From: Rhodococcus maanshanensis NBRC 100610
GTDB taxonomy: Bacteria; Actinomycetota; Actinomycetes; Mycobacteriales; Mycobacteriaceae
NCBI RefSeq assembly: GCF_001894865.1
Contig: NZ_BCXA01000008.1
Location: 1 to 64,000 of the forward strand
DNA length: 64,000 bases
Direction: 5' to 3'
In this document: piece by piece, positions 1 to 8,128 of the stretch
How positions within the stretch are numbered: the first letter of the stretch is position 1
Layout: the number at the start of each line of letters is the position of its first letter
The notes under the pieces: generated by a model
Told to the model about the DNA's origin: nothing
Databases searched by the model: none
Seen by the model: the letters and a program-made list of their open reading frames with translations, nothing else
Position numbers and translations under genes: made by a program

Positions 1-83
1 GTCATCACCAGCCGGTGGGTGTCGGGGCCGGTCCGGATGAGCAGGAATCGCAGCAGCGGAGGCGATTTCATGTCGAATCCGTT
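1..83 (-). pseudogene. fragment of an NRPS condensation domain, fused to livF
   Basis: Read on the minus strand in the frame with codons 80-78, 77-75 and so on, this stretch gives GFDMKSPPLLRFLLIRTGPD followed by THRLVM. That matches the conserved segment of nonribosomal peptide synthetase condensation domains just upstream of the HHxxxDG active site. The frame differs from that of the livF start further right, so the two pieces are joined out of frame. The rest of the synthetase would lie outside the window. It could be a real deletion or insertion junction, but a misjoin at a contig end is at least as likely. The domain match is by recognition of the motif, not a search. Confidence 0.6.
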
Positions 84-264
84 GTGCCAGCAGGATGCCG
101 GAGCAGATCTTCAGCGTCGAGGTCTTCCCGCCGCCGTTGGGTCCCAGCAGCGCGACCACGGCGCCCGGGTGCAGCGCGAGGCTCACCCCGTGCAGCACCT
201 CGATCGCCCCGTACCCGGCGCGAACGTCGACGAGCTCGAGCAGCGGCTCGGGCACGGCACTCAT
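84..264 (-). CDS. livF: LivF-type branched-chain amino acid ABC transporter ATPase, N-terminal part only
   Basis: Starts at an ATG whose bases overlap the livG stop (ATGA), so the two are translationally coupled. The first ~57 residues are a normal LivF start: an A-loop-like tyrosine in VRAGYGAIEVLHG, then Walker A GPNGGGKTST at residues 41-50 and LKICSGIL. The reading then leaves the family sequence around base 85-93, and the same DNA in another frame encodes a condensation-domain fragment. LivF and LivG are the paired nucleotide-binding subunits of high-affinity branched-chain amino acid, amide or urea importers. Q-loop, signature and Walker B are missing here. As read, the product cannot be functional. 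Confidence 0.75.
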
Positions 265-1010
265 GCCACCTCCTCGGTTCCGATGTAGGCGGCGATGACC
301 GCCGGGTCCTTGCGCACCTGCTCCGGGGTACCCGACGAGATCAGTGCCCCGTAGTCGAGGACGTGGATCCGCGAACAGACCCGCATCACCAGCGGCAGGT
401 CGTGCTCGACCAGGCAGATCGCCAGACCGTCCACGGCGAGCCGGACGAGCAGCTCGGCGAAGTCCTCGGTCTCCTGCTCCGTCTGCCCCGACGCGGGCTC
501 GTCGAGCAGCAACACGCGCGGCGAGGTCATCAGCGCGCGTGCCACCTCGACCACCCTTGCCCGCCCGGTCGGGATGTCCGAGACGTCGCGGTGGGCGACA
601 TCGGTCAGCCCGGTCAGCTCGAGCAGCCGATCCGTCTCCGCTTCGATGTCCGCCCTGCCGCGGCTCCCGCTGCGGTGGATGTCGCCCGCCACCCGCAGGT
701 TGTCGCGGACCGACAGCGACAGGAAGAGTTCCAGTCGCTGGAAGGTCCGGGCCAACCCGCGCTGCGCGCGCTTGTACGGTGCCATCCGGGTGACGTCGAC
801 GCCGTCCATGAACACCGTTCCCGCGGTTGGCTTCTGCAGCCCCGTGATCGTGTTGAACAGGGTCGTCTTACCGGCACCGTTCGGCCCGATCAGCCCGGTC
901 ACCGCACCACGTTCGACCGCGATGCTCACGTCGTTCACGGCGACGTGACCGCCGAACCGGACCGTGACGCCGCGCGTCTCGAGCAGCGGCGTCGACTCCG
1001 CGTCAGACAT
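261..1010 (-). CDS. livG: LivG-type ABC transporter ATP-binding protein
   Basis: 249 residues, the usual LivG length. The start is the ATG at 1010 (MSDAEST), which overlaps the upstream permease stop by 8 bp and has a GGGAGA ribosome site about 8 nt before it. Walker A GPNGAGKTT is at residues 42-50, followed by LFNTITGLQKPTAG, the family hallmark ARTFQRLELF (Q-loop region), and Walker B RVLLLDEPASG. The signature region reads IPTGRARVVEVARAL rather than the common LPYGQQR, and the D-loop side reads GQTEQE; both are unusual but keep the spacing. It energises uptake with LivF. Specificity for leucine-type substrates is inferred from the family; amides or other small polar compounds are possible. 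Confidence 0.88.
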   Translation of the reverse strand: MSDAESTPLLETRGVTVRFGGHVAVNDVSIAVERGAVTGLIGPNGAGKTTLFNTITGLQKPTAGTVFMDGVDVTRMAPYKRAQRGLARTFQRLELFLSLSVRDNLRVAGDIHRSGSRGRADIEAETDRLLELTGLTDVAHRDVSDIPTGRARVVEVARALMTSPRVLLLDEPASGQTEQETEDFAELLVRLAVDGLAICLVEHDLPLVMRVCSRIHVLDYGALISSGTPEQVRKDPAVIAAYIGTEEVA

Positions 1011-3279
1011 GGACACTCTCCCTTTCTGCTTCGACGGCCGACCCGCTGCCCGGCCAGGGCATGGCCGCGGGTAGACCCAGTTCGCGGTCGAGCAGGTCTC
1101 GGCCCTCCTGCGTGTACGGCTCGTCGATGCCGACCGACTCCGGCGGCCGGCCCCGGCGATCAGCGGCTGCGTCGCCGAGAACCGCACTCGGCATGACCAT
1201 CTCGCCGACGACCGGCAACGCGAACACGGTGACGATGGTCAGGCTGGCGAACCACCAGTTACCGAGGGTGCCGCTCAGTGCTAGGACATAGAGCAGGGCG
1301 ACAACGGCCGCGCCGCCGATCAACACCGGCTTGGCCTTGTGCAGCCGCCGGTAGCCCTCGACCACCTGGTGCACGCTGCCGCTCGGGTTGTGCCCGACAC
1401 CGATACCGATCAGCGCGGGGCTCACCGCGGCGAGGTTGCCGAGCAACAGGTAGAGGCCCTCGAGTTCCGGCTGCGCCTTCGCCAGGTTGTTGAACGAGAC
1501 CATGATGATCGAGAACCCGACGCCTGCCATCACCCCACCGAAGAGGGCGCCGCTGACGTAGCCGATGCCCGCGACCACCGTCAGCATCAACAGCGACAGG
1601 CTCAGGACGATCGTGAACGAATCACCGGAGACCGAGCCGAGGGCACTCGACATCAGGATGCCGCCGAGGCCGGCGATGCCCGCCGAGATCATGAACACGC
1701 TCAGCTTCAGCTTCACCAGGTTCTGGCCGAGCATCGCCGAGGCCGCAGGGCTGTCCTTCATCGCGGCCAGCCGCCGTCCGTATCCGCTGTTGCGCAGCGC
1801 CACCACTGCGACGCCGAGGACCGCGAAGGCCACCGTCACCGTCATCAGGAAGGTGGTCTCGTCGCCCAGGTCGAGCGGGCCGATCTGCAGCGGCGGGATC
1901 ACCAGCGAGCCACCGGTGAACAGCGAGAACTTCACCCCGAACAGTTCGTGCTCGGTGGTGTCGCGCAGCACCATGTTGCTCAGGAACACGCCGAACGCCA
2001 TCGTCGCCAGCGCCAGGTACAGCCCGCGCAGCCGCAGCGCGGGCAACGCCACCAGACCGCCGACAAGTGCGGCCGCCAGAACCCCGACCAGCACGCCGAC
2101 GATCGTCAGTCGCTGGGCGAGCCCGGAGCCGGAGATGCCGAAGTGATAGACCACGATCGTGGCGACCGCCCCGAATGACAGCGGCGCCAGGTTCATCTCG
2201 CCCGCGTAGCCGGTGAGCAGCGTCAGCGACAGCGCGACGATGGCGAAGCAGATGCCGACGGTGAGCGTGGTGATCGCGGACTCGACCATCAGCAGCCGGA
2301 TCAGATAGACGATCACCACGAGGGCGGCCCCCCACGCCACGGCCTTGCGGACGCTCGGCACGTGATAGCGCTCGCGGGTTCGGACGGCGGTGCCGCGCAG
2401 TCGGTCCTGCGGCAGCACGATCAACACCACGAACAGTGCGATCATCGGAAGCGAGACCCGCAGGTTCGAGGTCCACGTCCAGCTCGACGGCCCGTACCCG
2501 AGCAGATAGGTCCCCGCAAGGCCGAGCACGATCGCGCCGACGAAGGTGCGCGGGATGCTGCGCAACCGGCCGAACATCGCGGCCGCGAACGCGTCGATCA
2601 CCAACAGCGTCAACATGTTCGCCTCAAGGGTTCCGCCACTGATCGGGGTGACGAGGATGCCGGCGAGCACCGCAAGCACCGAGCTCAGCGCCCACGAGAA
2701 GCCGGCGATCCGCTCCGGGTTGTGCCCGTTCATGCGCAGCAGGTCCGGGTCGTCGACGACCCCGCGCATGGTCGCGCCCATCCGGGTGCGGGTGAACAGC
2801 AGCCGCAGCCCGACGGCGATCGCGACCGCCGCGACGAGGCAGATCAACTCGTGGACGTGCACGGTCGCCCCGAGCACCGAGAACTCGGCGTCGTCGCCGA
2901 AGAACATCCGCAGGGTGCGGGGCTCCTCCGGATGCCAGAACCACTGGGAGGCGAACAGCATCCCCAGCATGATCGAGACGGTGACCACGATCTTGGTCAC
3001 CTCCGCGGTGTCCCGCAGGCCCCGCATGATCAGGAAGTACAGGGCCAGACCCATCAGGGGGCCGAACACGCCGAGCACCAGCACCAGGGCGATCGGGGTC
3101 GGCAGATTCCAGCCGTATCGGAGCTGCCAGTAGACGAACGCGCCGAGCATGGCCTGCGCGCCGTGGGCGAAGTTGAAGATCCCCGAGGTGTTGTAGGTGA
3201 GTACCAGCCCGGAGGCTGCGATCGCGTACACGGCGCCGAGCACAAGGCCCAAGATCGTGAACGTCACGAATGTGTCCAT
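1003..3279 (-). CDS. fused LivH-LivM branched-chain amino acid-type ABC permease
   Basis: 758 residues, about the sum of two permeases. Residues 1-290 are LivH-like, with the motif NFAHGAQAMLGAFVY (~36-50) and loop MRGVVDDPDLLRMNG (171-185). Residues ~330-620 are LivM-like, with LTGYAGEMNLAPLSFGA (355-371) and the coupling loop NSGYGRRLAAMKDSPAAS (497-514). A charged linker (QDRLRGTAVRTRERYHVPSVRK) joins them. A further tail (620-758) adds about two membrane spans and a hydrophilic C-terminus not found in simple LivM. It forms the membrane channel for the binding protein upstream and LivG/LivF downstream; all four genes lie on one strand with overlaps or a 33-nt gap. Fused permeases of this type are common in actinobacteria. 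Confidence 0.88.
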   Translation of the reverse strand: MDTFVTFTILGLVLGAVYAIAASGLVLTYNTSGIFNFAHGAQAMLGAFVYWQLRYGWNLPTPIALVLVLGVFGPLMGLALYFLIMRGLRDTAEVTKIVVTVSIMLGMLFASQWFWHPEEPRTLRMFFGDDAEFSVLGATVHVHELICLVAAVAIAVGLRLLFTRTRMGATMRGVVDDPDLLRMNGHNPERIAGFSWALSSVLAVLAGILVTPISGGTLEANMLTLLVIDAFAAAMFGRLRSIPRTFVGAIVLGLAGTYLLGYGPSSWTWTSNLRVSLPMIALFVVLIVLPQDRLRGTAVRTRERYHVPSVRKAVAWGAALVVIVYLIRLLMVESAITTLTVGICFAIVALSLTLLTGYAGEMNLAPLSFGAVATIVVYHFGISGSGLAQRLTIVGVLVGVLAAALVGGLVALPALRLRGLYLALATMAFGVFLSNMVLRDTTEHELFGVKFSLFTGGSLVIPPLQIGPLDLGDETTFLMTVTVAFAVLGVAVVALRNSGYGRRLAAMKDSPAASAMLGQNLVKLKLSVFMISAGIAGLGGILMSSALGSVSGDSFTIVLSLSLLMLTVVAGIGYVSGALFGGVMAGVGFSIIMVSFNNLAKAQPELEGLYLLLGNLAAVSPALIGIGVGHNPSGSVHQVVEGYRRLHKAKPVLIGGAAVVALLYVLALSGTLGNWWFASLTIVTVFALPVVGEMVMPSAVLGDAAADRRGRPPESVGIDEPYTQEGRDLLDRELGLPAAMPWPGSGSAVEAERESVHV

Positions 3280-3312
3280 GTGAGATCCCTTGGTCGAAGG
3301 TCGGGACCGAGA

Positions 3313-4734
3313 TCAGTCCTGCGGCTTGATCACGTTCGGACCGAGGAACTTGGTCGAGATGCGGTCGGGACCCAGATCGGTGCCCCAGGTCGAGGGGTCG
3401 GTCTTGACGACGTACTCGGCTGCGCACTCGAACTCGCCCTTGTCGGCCGGGTACGCCTGGGTGTACTCGGCGCCCTTGAGCGAGACGGTCAGGCCGCACT
3501 CGGCAGGCATGTTCTTGCCGGGGTCGGTGGGGGCGTGCAGCCCGCCGCCGTCCCACTCGTGGATGTCGGCGAGCTCGTTCACCATGCACTGACGGGTCAG
3601 GTCCGAACCGCACTCCTTCGCCGCGGTGGCCCACAGCAGGAACGAGGAGGTCGCCTGCATCCCGAGCAGCGCGGTCTTGCCGCCCTTCGCGGACACCAGC
3701 TCCACGTACTTGCCGACCGCGGGCACGGAGTCGGCGTGCTCGAGCATCTGGAAGGTCATGCCTGCGTTGAGGTTGTCGAGCAGGCCCGACTCCTTGTTGA
3801 ACTGCTGCGCGGCGTTCCCGTACCAGGTGGCCTCACCCAGGATGATCGGGTCGATGCCGACCTGCTCGACCGCCTTGAAGAAGTTGAACTCGTTCGGCAC
3901 GGGTGAGCGCGAGGTCCACAGGCCCTTGACGCCGCACTGCTTGTACTTCTCCGCGAACGGGACGTAGCTCGGCTCGCCCTGGTAGTTCAGGGTGACGCCG
4001 CAGTCCTTGAGCTTGAATCCCGCGGCCTCGGCCATGGACCTGGACTTCGCCAGCGAGGTGATGATGGTCGGCATGGTCGACCCGACCAGGTCGAAGTCGT
4101 TCTTCAGGTCGGGGTGCGTCTGGGCCATCTGGAACCAGGCGGCGGCGTTCCCGTAGTCCACCGGGAACGGCACACCCTGATAGGTCATCGGGCCGTTGGC
4201 CGCCTCAGGGGAGACGGTGAAGCCGGGAACCGCGGCCATGTTGCACGCCACCCGGGTCTGCTCGGCGGTCTGGTCCATCGCGAAGCCGTGACCGACCATC
4301 ATGAACTCGGACCGGCAGGCCTCCTGCATGACCGTGTTCGCCTGCGTCAACGCCGCGTCGTAGTCGGTCCCGACGATCGTGCGGCCGTTGATGCCGCCCT
4401 GCTCGTTGCACCAGTCGATCATCGCGGAGACGGCATCGGACATCTCCTTGTTCAGCCCGGGGCTCTGGGCGTAGCCGCGGTCGTCGCCGTAACCGATCCT
4501 GATCTCGGTGTCGGTGATCCCCTGATCGGTCGCGCCCTTCGCCTCGCCGTCCCCGCACGGCGAGTCGAGGGTGCCGAACGAGCCCGAGGACGCGGAGGCC
4601 TGCGAGTCGCCCGACCCTCCCCCGCCGGTCACACCGGTGACCGCATCGCCCCCGCGGTCGGTGGCACACGCGGACACCAGCGCGGCCGACATGGCCAACG
4701 CTGCCACCAGCCTGGCTGTCTTCTTTCGATTCAC
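3313..4734 (-). CDS. LivK-type periplasmic-binding lipoprotein of ABC importer
   Basis: 473 residues from a GTG start at 4734, chosen because AAGGAG lies 8 nt upstream and because it gives a clean lipoprotein signal: VNRKK, a hydrophobic stretch, then lipobox LVSAC with Cys23. A Ser/Gly-rich tether (TGGGGSGDSQASASSGS) follows, then a type I solute-binding fold (IRIGYGDDRGYAQSPGLNKE, IVGTDYDAALTQANTVMQEA). The mature protein would be anchored outside the membrane and deliver ligand to the fused permease 33 nt downstream. The ligand is not predictable; the family covers branched-chain amino acids, amides, urea and aromatic compounds. First gene of the operon. Confidence 0.85.
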   Translation of the reverse strand: MNRKKTARLVAALAMSAALVSACATDRGGDAVTGVTGGGGSGDSQASASSGSFGTLDSPCGDGEAKGATDQGITDTEIRIGYGDDRGYAQSPGLNKEMSDAVSAMIDWCNEQGGINGRTIVGTDYDAALTQANTVMQEACRSEFMMVGHGFAMDQTAEQTRVACNMAAVPGFTVSPEAANGPMTYQGVPFPVDYGNAAAWFQMAQTHPDLKNDFDLVGSTMPTIITSLAKSRSMAEAAGFKLKDCGVTLNYQGEPSYVPFAEKYKQCGVKGLWTSRSPVPNEFNFFKAVEQVGIDPIILGEATWYGNAAQQFNKESGLLDNLNAGMTFQMLEHADSVPAVGKYVELVSAKGGKTALLGMQATSSFLLWATAAKECGSDLTRQCMVNELADIHEWDGGGLHAPTDPGKNMPAECGLTVSLKGAEYTQAYPADKGEFECAAEYVVKTDPSTWGTDLGPDRISTKFLGPNVIKPQD

Positions 4735-5093
4735 GATCGGTGCTCCTTCTCGGATACCCGGGGACCGGGCGGATTCCGTGGGGGTCGGATCCGAGCGCGC
4801 GGCCACTCACCCGGGCGGGTGAGACCTGCGTCACTCGATGCCGGGACGGTAATCAGCCGCGGGGAAGGCAATTCGCCGGTTCCCGGTGAGTGAGACCCCC
4901 GGTGAGCTTCGCCACATTTCGTTCCGGGCCATGACGGTTTGCAGGCCCACAGACGTCGTTGCGCGCGCCGTTCTGGACCCTCTCGAACCCCCAGGACCTG
5001 GCCCGACGGGCGGCGGCGTTGCGCGCTCGAAAGCACGCGCGAACAGCGGGTACAGACTCGACTTTTACGCGTTCGTAACGGAGGATCAAGGCC
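4735..5093. other. 359-bp divergent intergenic region (liv operon / pit)
   Basis: No convincing gene. It must hold the promoters of the leftward liv operon and the rightward phosphate transporter. Visible structure: an 8-bp inverted repeat CTCACCCG-GG-CGGGTGAG at 4806-4823, and a direct repeat CCCGGTGAG at 4882-4890 and 4898-4906. All carry GGTGAG-like cores and could be operator half-sites. The pit gene has a GGAGG ribosome site at 5080-5084. No clear sigma-70 hexamers were identified. Confidence 0.5.
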
Positions 5094-6326
5094 GTGAACG
5101 CGGAACTCATCGTTCTTCTTGTCGTAGTTGTCACAGCCCTCGGGTTCGACTTCACCAACGGCTTCCATGACACCGGCAACGCGATGGCGACGTCGATTGC
5201 AACTGGGGCGCTCAAACCCCGAGTCGCGGTTGCGCTTTCCGCAATCCTGAATCTGGTGGGCGCGTTCCTCTCGGTGGAGGTCGCGGCCACCGTCGCGAAG
5301 GGCGTGGTCAACCTCAGCTCCGTCGGCGGCGAGGATCTGCTGTTCATCGTCTTCGCCGGACTGGTCGGCGGAATCATCTGGAACCTGGCCACCTGGCTGT
5401 TCGGCATCCCCTCGAGTTCCTCGCACGCACTGTTCGGCGGCCTGATCGGCGCGGCCATCGCCTCCCTCGGGATGAACGGTGTGGTGTGGAGCGGCGTACT
5501 GAGCAAGGTGGTCATCCCGGCACTGCTGGCGCCGGTGGTCGCCGGCCTCGTCGCCGCGGCGGGCACCTGGCTGATCTACCGGATCACCCGCAGCGTCAGC
5601 GACGAGACCAAGGAATCCGGGTTCCGGTTCGGCCAGGTCGGCTCCGCGTCGCTGGTGTCCCTCGCGCACGGCACCAACGATGCGCAGAAGACGATGGGCG
5701 TGATCTTCCTGGCCCTGGTCGCGCACGGCACCATCAACGCCGACTCCGACATGCCGTTCTGGGTGAAGCTGAGCTGCGCGGTCGCGATCGCCCTCGGCAC
5801 CTACCTCGGTGGCTGGCGCGTGATCCGCACCCTCGGCAAGGGCCTGGTGGAGATCGCGGCGCCGCAGGGCATGGCCGCGGAAGCGTCCTCCGCCGCCATC
5901 ATCCTGACCTCCAGCCACCTGGGGCTGCCGCTGTCCACGACGCACGTCGCGACCGGCTCGATCATGGGTACCGGCGTCGGCCGCCGCGGCGCCGAGGTGC
6001 GCTGGGGCGTCGCGGGCCGGATGGCGGTCGCCTGGCTGATCACCCTGCCGTCCGCCGCGCTGGTCGGCGCCGTGTGCTGGGGCATCGCGCAGCTGATCGG
6101 CGGCCTGCCCGGCGTCCTGGCGGTGTTCGCGATCCTGCTACTGCTGGCGGGCTGGATGTACGCGCGCTCGCGCAGGCAGCCGATCGACTCGAGCAACGTC
6201 AACGCGGAATGGGACGGCGGCCTGATCCCCGCCGAGGACATCCCCGGACCGCCTGCGCCGCCGAACCCCACCCCCGCCCCCGCGCCTGCCGTCGAACCGG
6301 CCCCGCGCAACAACGTGACGGCCTGA
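5094..6326 (+). CDS. pitA: inorganic phosphate transporter, PiT family
   Basis: 410 residues from GTG with a strong upstream GGAGGATC site. Both PiT signature blocks are present: GFDFTNGFHDTGNAMA near the N-terminus (residues 17-32) and HGTNDAQKTMG in the second half, each in the inverted-repeat halves of a ~10-span membrane protein. PiT carriers import metal-phosphate complexes using the proton gradient. The C-terminal ~45 residues are hydrophilic and Pro/Ala-rich (PGPPAPPNPTPAPAPAVEP), a cytoplasmic tail. It is followed by a small membrane protein and two DUF3349 genes, the same order as M. tuberculosis Rv0545c (pitA), Rv0544c and Rv0543c. Confidence 0.93.
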   Translation: MNAELIVLLVVVVTALGFDFTNGFHDTGNAMATSIATGALKPRVAVALSAILNLVGAFLSVEVAATVAKGVVNLSSVGGEDLLFIVFAGLVGGIIWNLATWLFGIPSSSSHALFGGLIGAAIASLGMNGVVWSGVLSKVVIPALLAPVVAGLVAAAGTWLIYRITRSVSDETKESGFRFGQVGSASLVSLAHGTNDAQKTMGVIFLALVAHGTINADSDMPFWVKLSCAVAIALGTYLGGWRVIRTLGKGLVEIAAPQGMAAEASSAAIILTSSHLGLPLSTTHVATGSIMGTGVGRRGAEVRWGVAGRMAVAWLITLPSAALVGAVCWGIAQLIGGLPGVLAVFAILLLLAGWMYARSRRQPIDSSNVNAEWDGGLIPAEDIPGPPAPPNPTPAPAPAVEPAPRNNVTA

Positions 6327-6339
6327 GGAACTCGCAGAC

Positions 6340-6636
6340 ATGGATCTTCTCTCGAAAACCGTCGATTCGCTGTGGCAGGTTGTCGCGGTCGGACTGCTGC
6401 TCGGCGCGGGCCTGCCCGCGATCTTCGCGCTCGGCCTGCGGGCGCTCGACTCCGGTGCCGCGACCGATCCCGCGGCGGCGACCACCGATCCCGCGGCGAC
6501 GGCGACCGCCCGCAAGCCGGTCGCCGTCATCGCCGCGGGCGCATGCTTCGCCGTGGTGATCGTGGCGATCATCACGGGCATCCTGTTCATCATGCAGGGC
6601 TTCCTCAGCCACACGTTCGGCATCGAGATCTTCTAG
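6340..6636 (+). CDS. small two-span membrane protein, Rv0544c-like, pit-associated
   Basis: 98 residues beginning 13 bp after the pit stop. Two hydrophobic segments (about residues 12-35 and 61-87) flank a low-complexity loop of repeated TDPAAA/TDPAAT units. No enzymatic motif. Its position between a PiT transporter and DUF3349 genes matches Rv0544c of M. tuberculosis, so a helper or regulatory role in phosphate transport is plausible but unproven. Similarity is inferred from position, size and topology. Confidence 0.75.
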   Translation: MDLLSKTVDSLWQVVAVGLLLGAGLPAIFALGLRALDSGAATDPAAATTDPAATATARKPVAVIAAGACFAVVIVAIITGILFIMQGFLSHTFGIEIF

Positions 6637-6667
6637 CGTCGGCCCACGAGTCGAGAGGCAACATTTC

Positions 6668-6982
6668 GTGACCTCAGCAAAACCAGCGTTCCCACTGTCC
6701 GTGCTGACCTGGCTGCAGGACGGGTACCCACAGGGCATCCCGCCGAAGGACCGCATCCCGTTGGTGGCCCTGCTGCACCACGCGCTGACCGCCGAGCAGA
6801 TCAAGGACGTCGCCGTCGCGCTCGCCGAATCGCGGGGCGAGGGCGAGGACCCGACCGTCACCCGCGCCGAAATCGGCGAGCTGATCGAACACATCACCCA
6901 CGAGGCCCCGTCGGATCACGACATCGCCCGGGTCCGGTCCGTGCTCGCCGCGGCCGGGTGGCCGCTCGGCGACGAGCCGTAG
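6668..6982 (+). CDS. DUF3349 family protein (first copy)
   Basis: 104 residues from GTG. It carries the DUF3349 pattern: an N-terminal LTWLQDGYPQGIPPKDRIPLVALL block, an ALTAEQIKDVAVAL helix, then an EIGELIEHITHEAPSDHDIARV block ending in AAGWPLGDEP. The family has a solved small helical structure (Rv0543c) but no assigned function. It lies 31 bp after the small membrane protein and 12 bp before a second, diverged copy. No membrane segment or signal peptide. Likely cytoplasmic. Confidence 0.85.
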   Translation: MTSAKPAFPLSVLTWLQDGYPQGIPPKDRIPLVALLHHALTAEQIKDVAVALAESRGEGEDPTVTRAEIGELIEHITHEAPSDHDIARVRSVLAAAGWPLGDEP

Positions 6983-6994
6983 GGACGCACAGGC

Positions 6995-7399
6995 GTGGCC
7001 CTTCCACCTTTCCTCACCTCGATACTCGGATGGCTGCGTGCCGGGTACCCCAACGGCGTGCCCGAACAGGACTACATCCCGTTGATCGCCCTGCTCCGCA
7101 GGCGCCTGTCCGACGAGGAGGTCCACGCGGTCACCGACGCGCTGGTCGAGCAGTTCCCGCCGCCGATCGACAAGATCGACATCCAGGTGCTCATCACCAA
7201 GGTCACGGACGAGATGCCAACCGAATCCGATGTGGAGCGGGTACGCGCACACCTCGCGGCCGGAGGCTGGCCGCTCGCCGACGAACCCGGTGACGGGCCG
7301 AACGGGGCGGCAACCCTGCGCGCGCTCGACCGTGACGCCGAGTCGACCGCGGAGGGCGGGGCATCGGCGGACGGCGACACTCCCCCGGAGACCGGCTAA
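6995..7399 (+). CDS. DUF3349 family protein (second copy)
   Basis: 134 residues from GTG. The first ~95 residues parallel the preceding protein block for block: ILGWLRAGYPNGVPEQDYIP, LSDEEVHAVTDALVEQFP, ITKVTDEMPTESDVERVRAH, AGGWPLADEP. A charged low-complexity tail of about 40 residues is added. The pair looks like a tandem duplication that has since diverged. Its TAA stop overlaps the TAG stop of the convergent tetR gene, leaving no intergenic space. Confidence 0.83.
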   Translation: MALPPFLTSILGWLRAGYPNGVPEQDYIPLIALLRRRLSDEEVHAVTDALVEQFPPPIDKIDIQVLITKVTDEMPTESDVERVRAHLAAGGWPLADEPGDGPNGAATLRALDRDAESTAEGGASADGDTPPETG

Positions 7400-8001
7400 C
7401 CGAGCAGCCCGTCGATGATCCCCCTTGCGATCGGCGCCGCCTCCGATTCCCCCATCTGCAGCGCGGTGTTGACCGCACTGAGCAGCGCTTCGATCTCGAA
7501 GGCCAGCGCCGCGGCATCCTTCCCCTGCGCTGCGCCCTGGTCCTGGGCCCGACCGATCTCTCGGATGAGCAGGTCGCGCCAGTCCCGCTGATCTGCTGCG
7601 ATCGCGTCCCGCACCGGCCCAGGCCTGCTGTCGAACTCGGAGACGGTCGCGACCCGGAAGCAGCCGCCGGGGAACACCGGCGCCGACACGAAGTCGAACC
7701 AACGATCGATCAGCGCCCGTAGCCGGGGCAGCCCGCCGGGCTCCTTCAGGCTCGGCCGCACGACGTGCTCGATGAACACCTCCCTGGCCGCCTGCACCGC
7801 GGCCAACTGAAGGTTCTCCTTGGTGCCGAAGAGCGTCGCGACGCCACTCTTGCTCAGCCCGAGATCGGTGGCGAGCCTGCCGATGCTCAGACCGGTCAAC
7901 CCCTCGACAGAGGCGACATCCACCGCATGCCTGGCGATCGACGCGCGGGCGAGCGCCCCCTTGATCAGCCGCTGGTCAGAAGTCTGAGCCGTGTCCACCA
8001 T
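7396..8001 (-). CDS. TetR family transcriptional regulator
   Basis: About 201 residues from the ATG at 8001; a GTG five codons upstream (8016) is an alternative and neither has a well-spaced ribosome site. The N-terminal helix-turn-helix reads LSIGRLATDLGLSKSGVATLFGTKENLQ, standard for TetR. The rest is the helical ligand-binding domain (a TetR_C family with FPGGCFRVATVSEFDSRPGPVRDAI). It is divergent from a major-facilitator exporter gene, and two near-identical 17-bp sites lie between them, so it most likely represses both itself and the exporter operon until a ligand binds. Confidence 0.9.
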   Translation of the reverse strand: MVDTAQTSDQRLIKGALARASIARHAVDVASVEGLTGLSIGRLATDLGLSKSGVATLFGTKENLQLAAVQAAREVFIEHVVRPSLKEPGGLPRLRALIDRWFDFVSAPVFPGGCFRVATVSEFDSRPGPVRDAIAADQRDWRDLLIREIGRAQDQGAAQGKDAAALAFEIEALLSAVNTALQMGESEAAPIARGIIDGLLG

Positions 8002-8034
8002 CGCTCCATTCTCCACGAGATCTTGCCAAATTGC

Positions 8035-8078
8035 ACGAACGGTCGTACGTTCACTATCTACACGAACGATCGTACGTT
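8035..8078. promoter_or_regulatory. paired TetR-type operators
   Basis: Two copies of ACGAACGRTCGTACGTT at 8035-8051 and 8062-8078, differing by one base, 27 bp apart start to start. Each is an imperfect palindrome built on CGAACG/CGTACG. They sit between the divergent tetR and exporter genes. Spacing of nearly 2.6 helical turns would place two dimers on roughly opposite faces. Confidence 0.72.
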
Positions 8079-8128
8079 TTCTTTGGTGCGGTCACCATCT
8101 CGTCGGACCACCTCCGAAAGGAACCCCC

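Noticed and set aside
1011-1187. N-terminal extension of LivG to an upstream start at 1187
   Set aside because: The added 59 residues are arginine-rich and overlap the permease C-terminus; the ATG at 1010 has a ribosome site and family-typical start.
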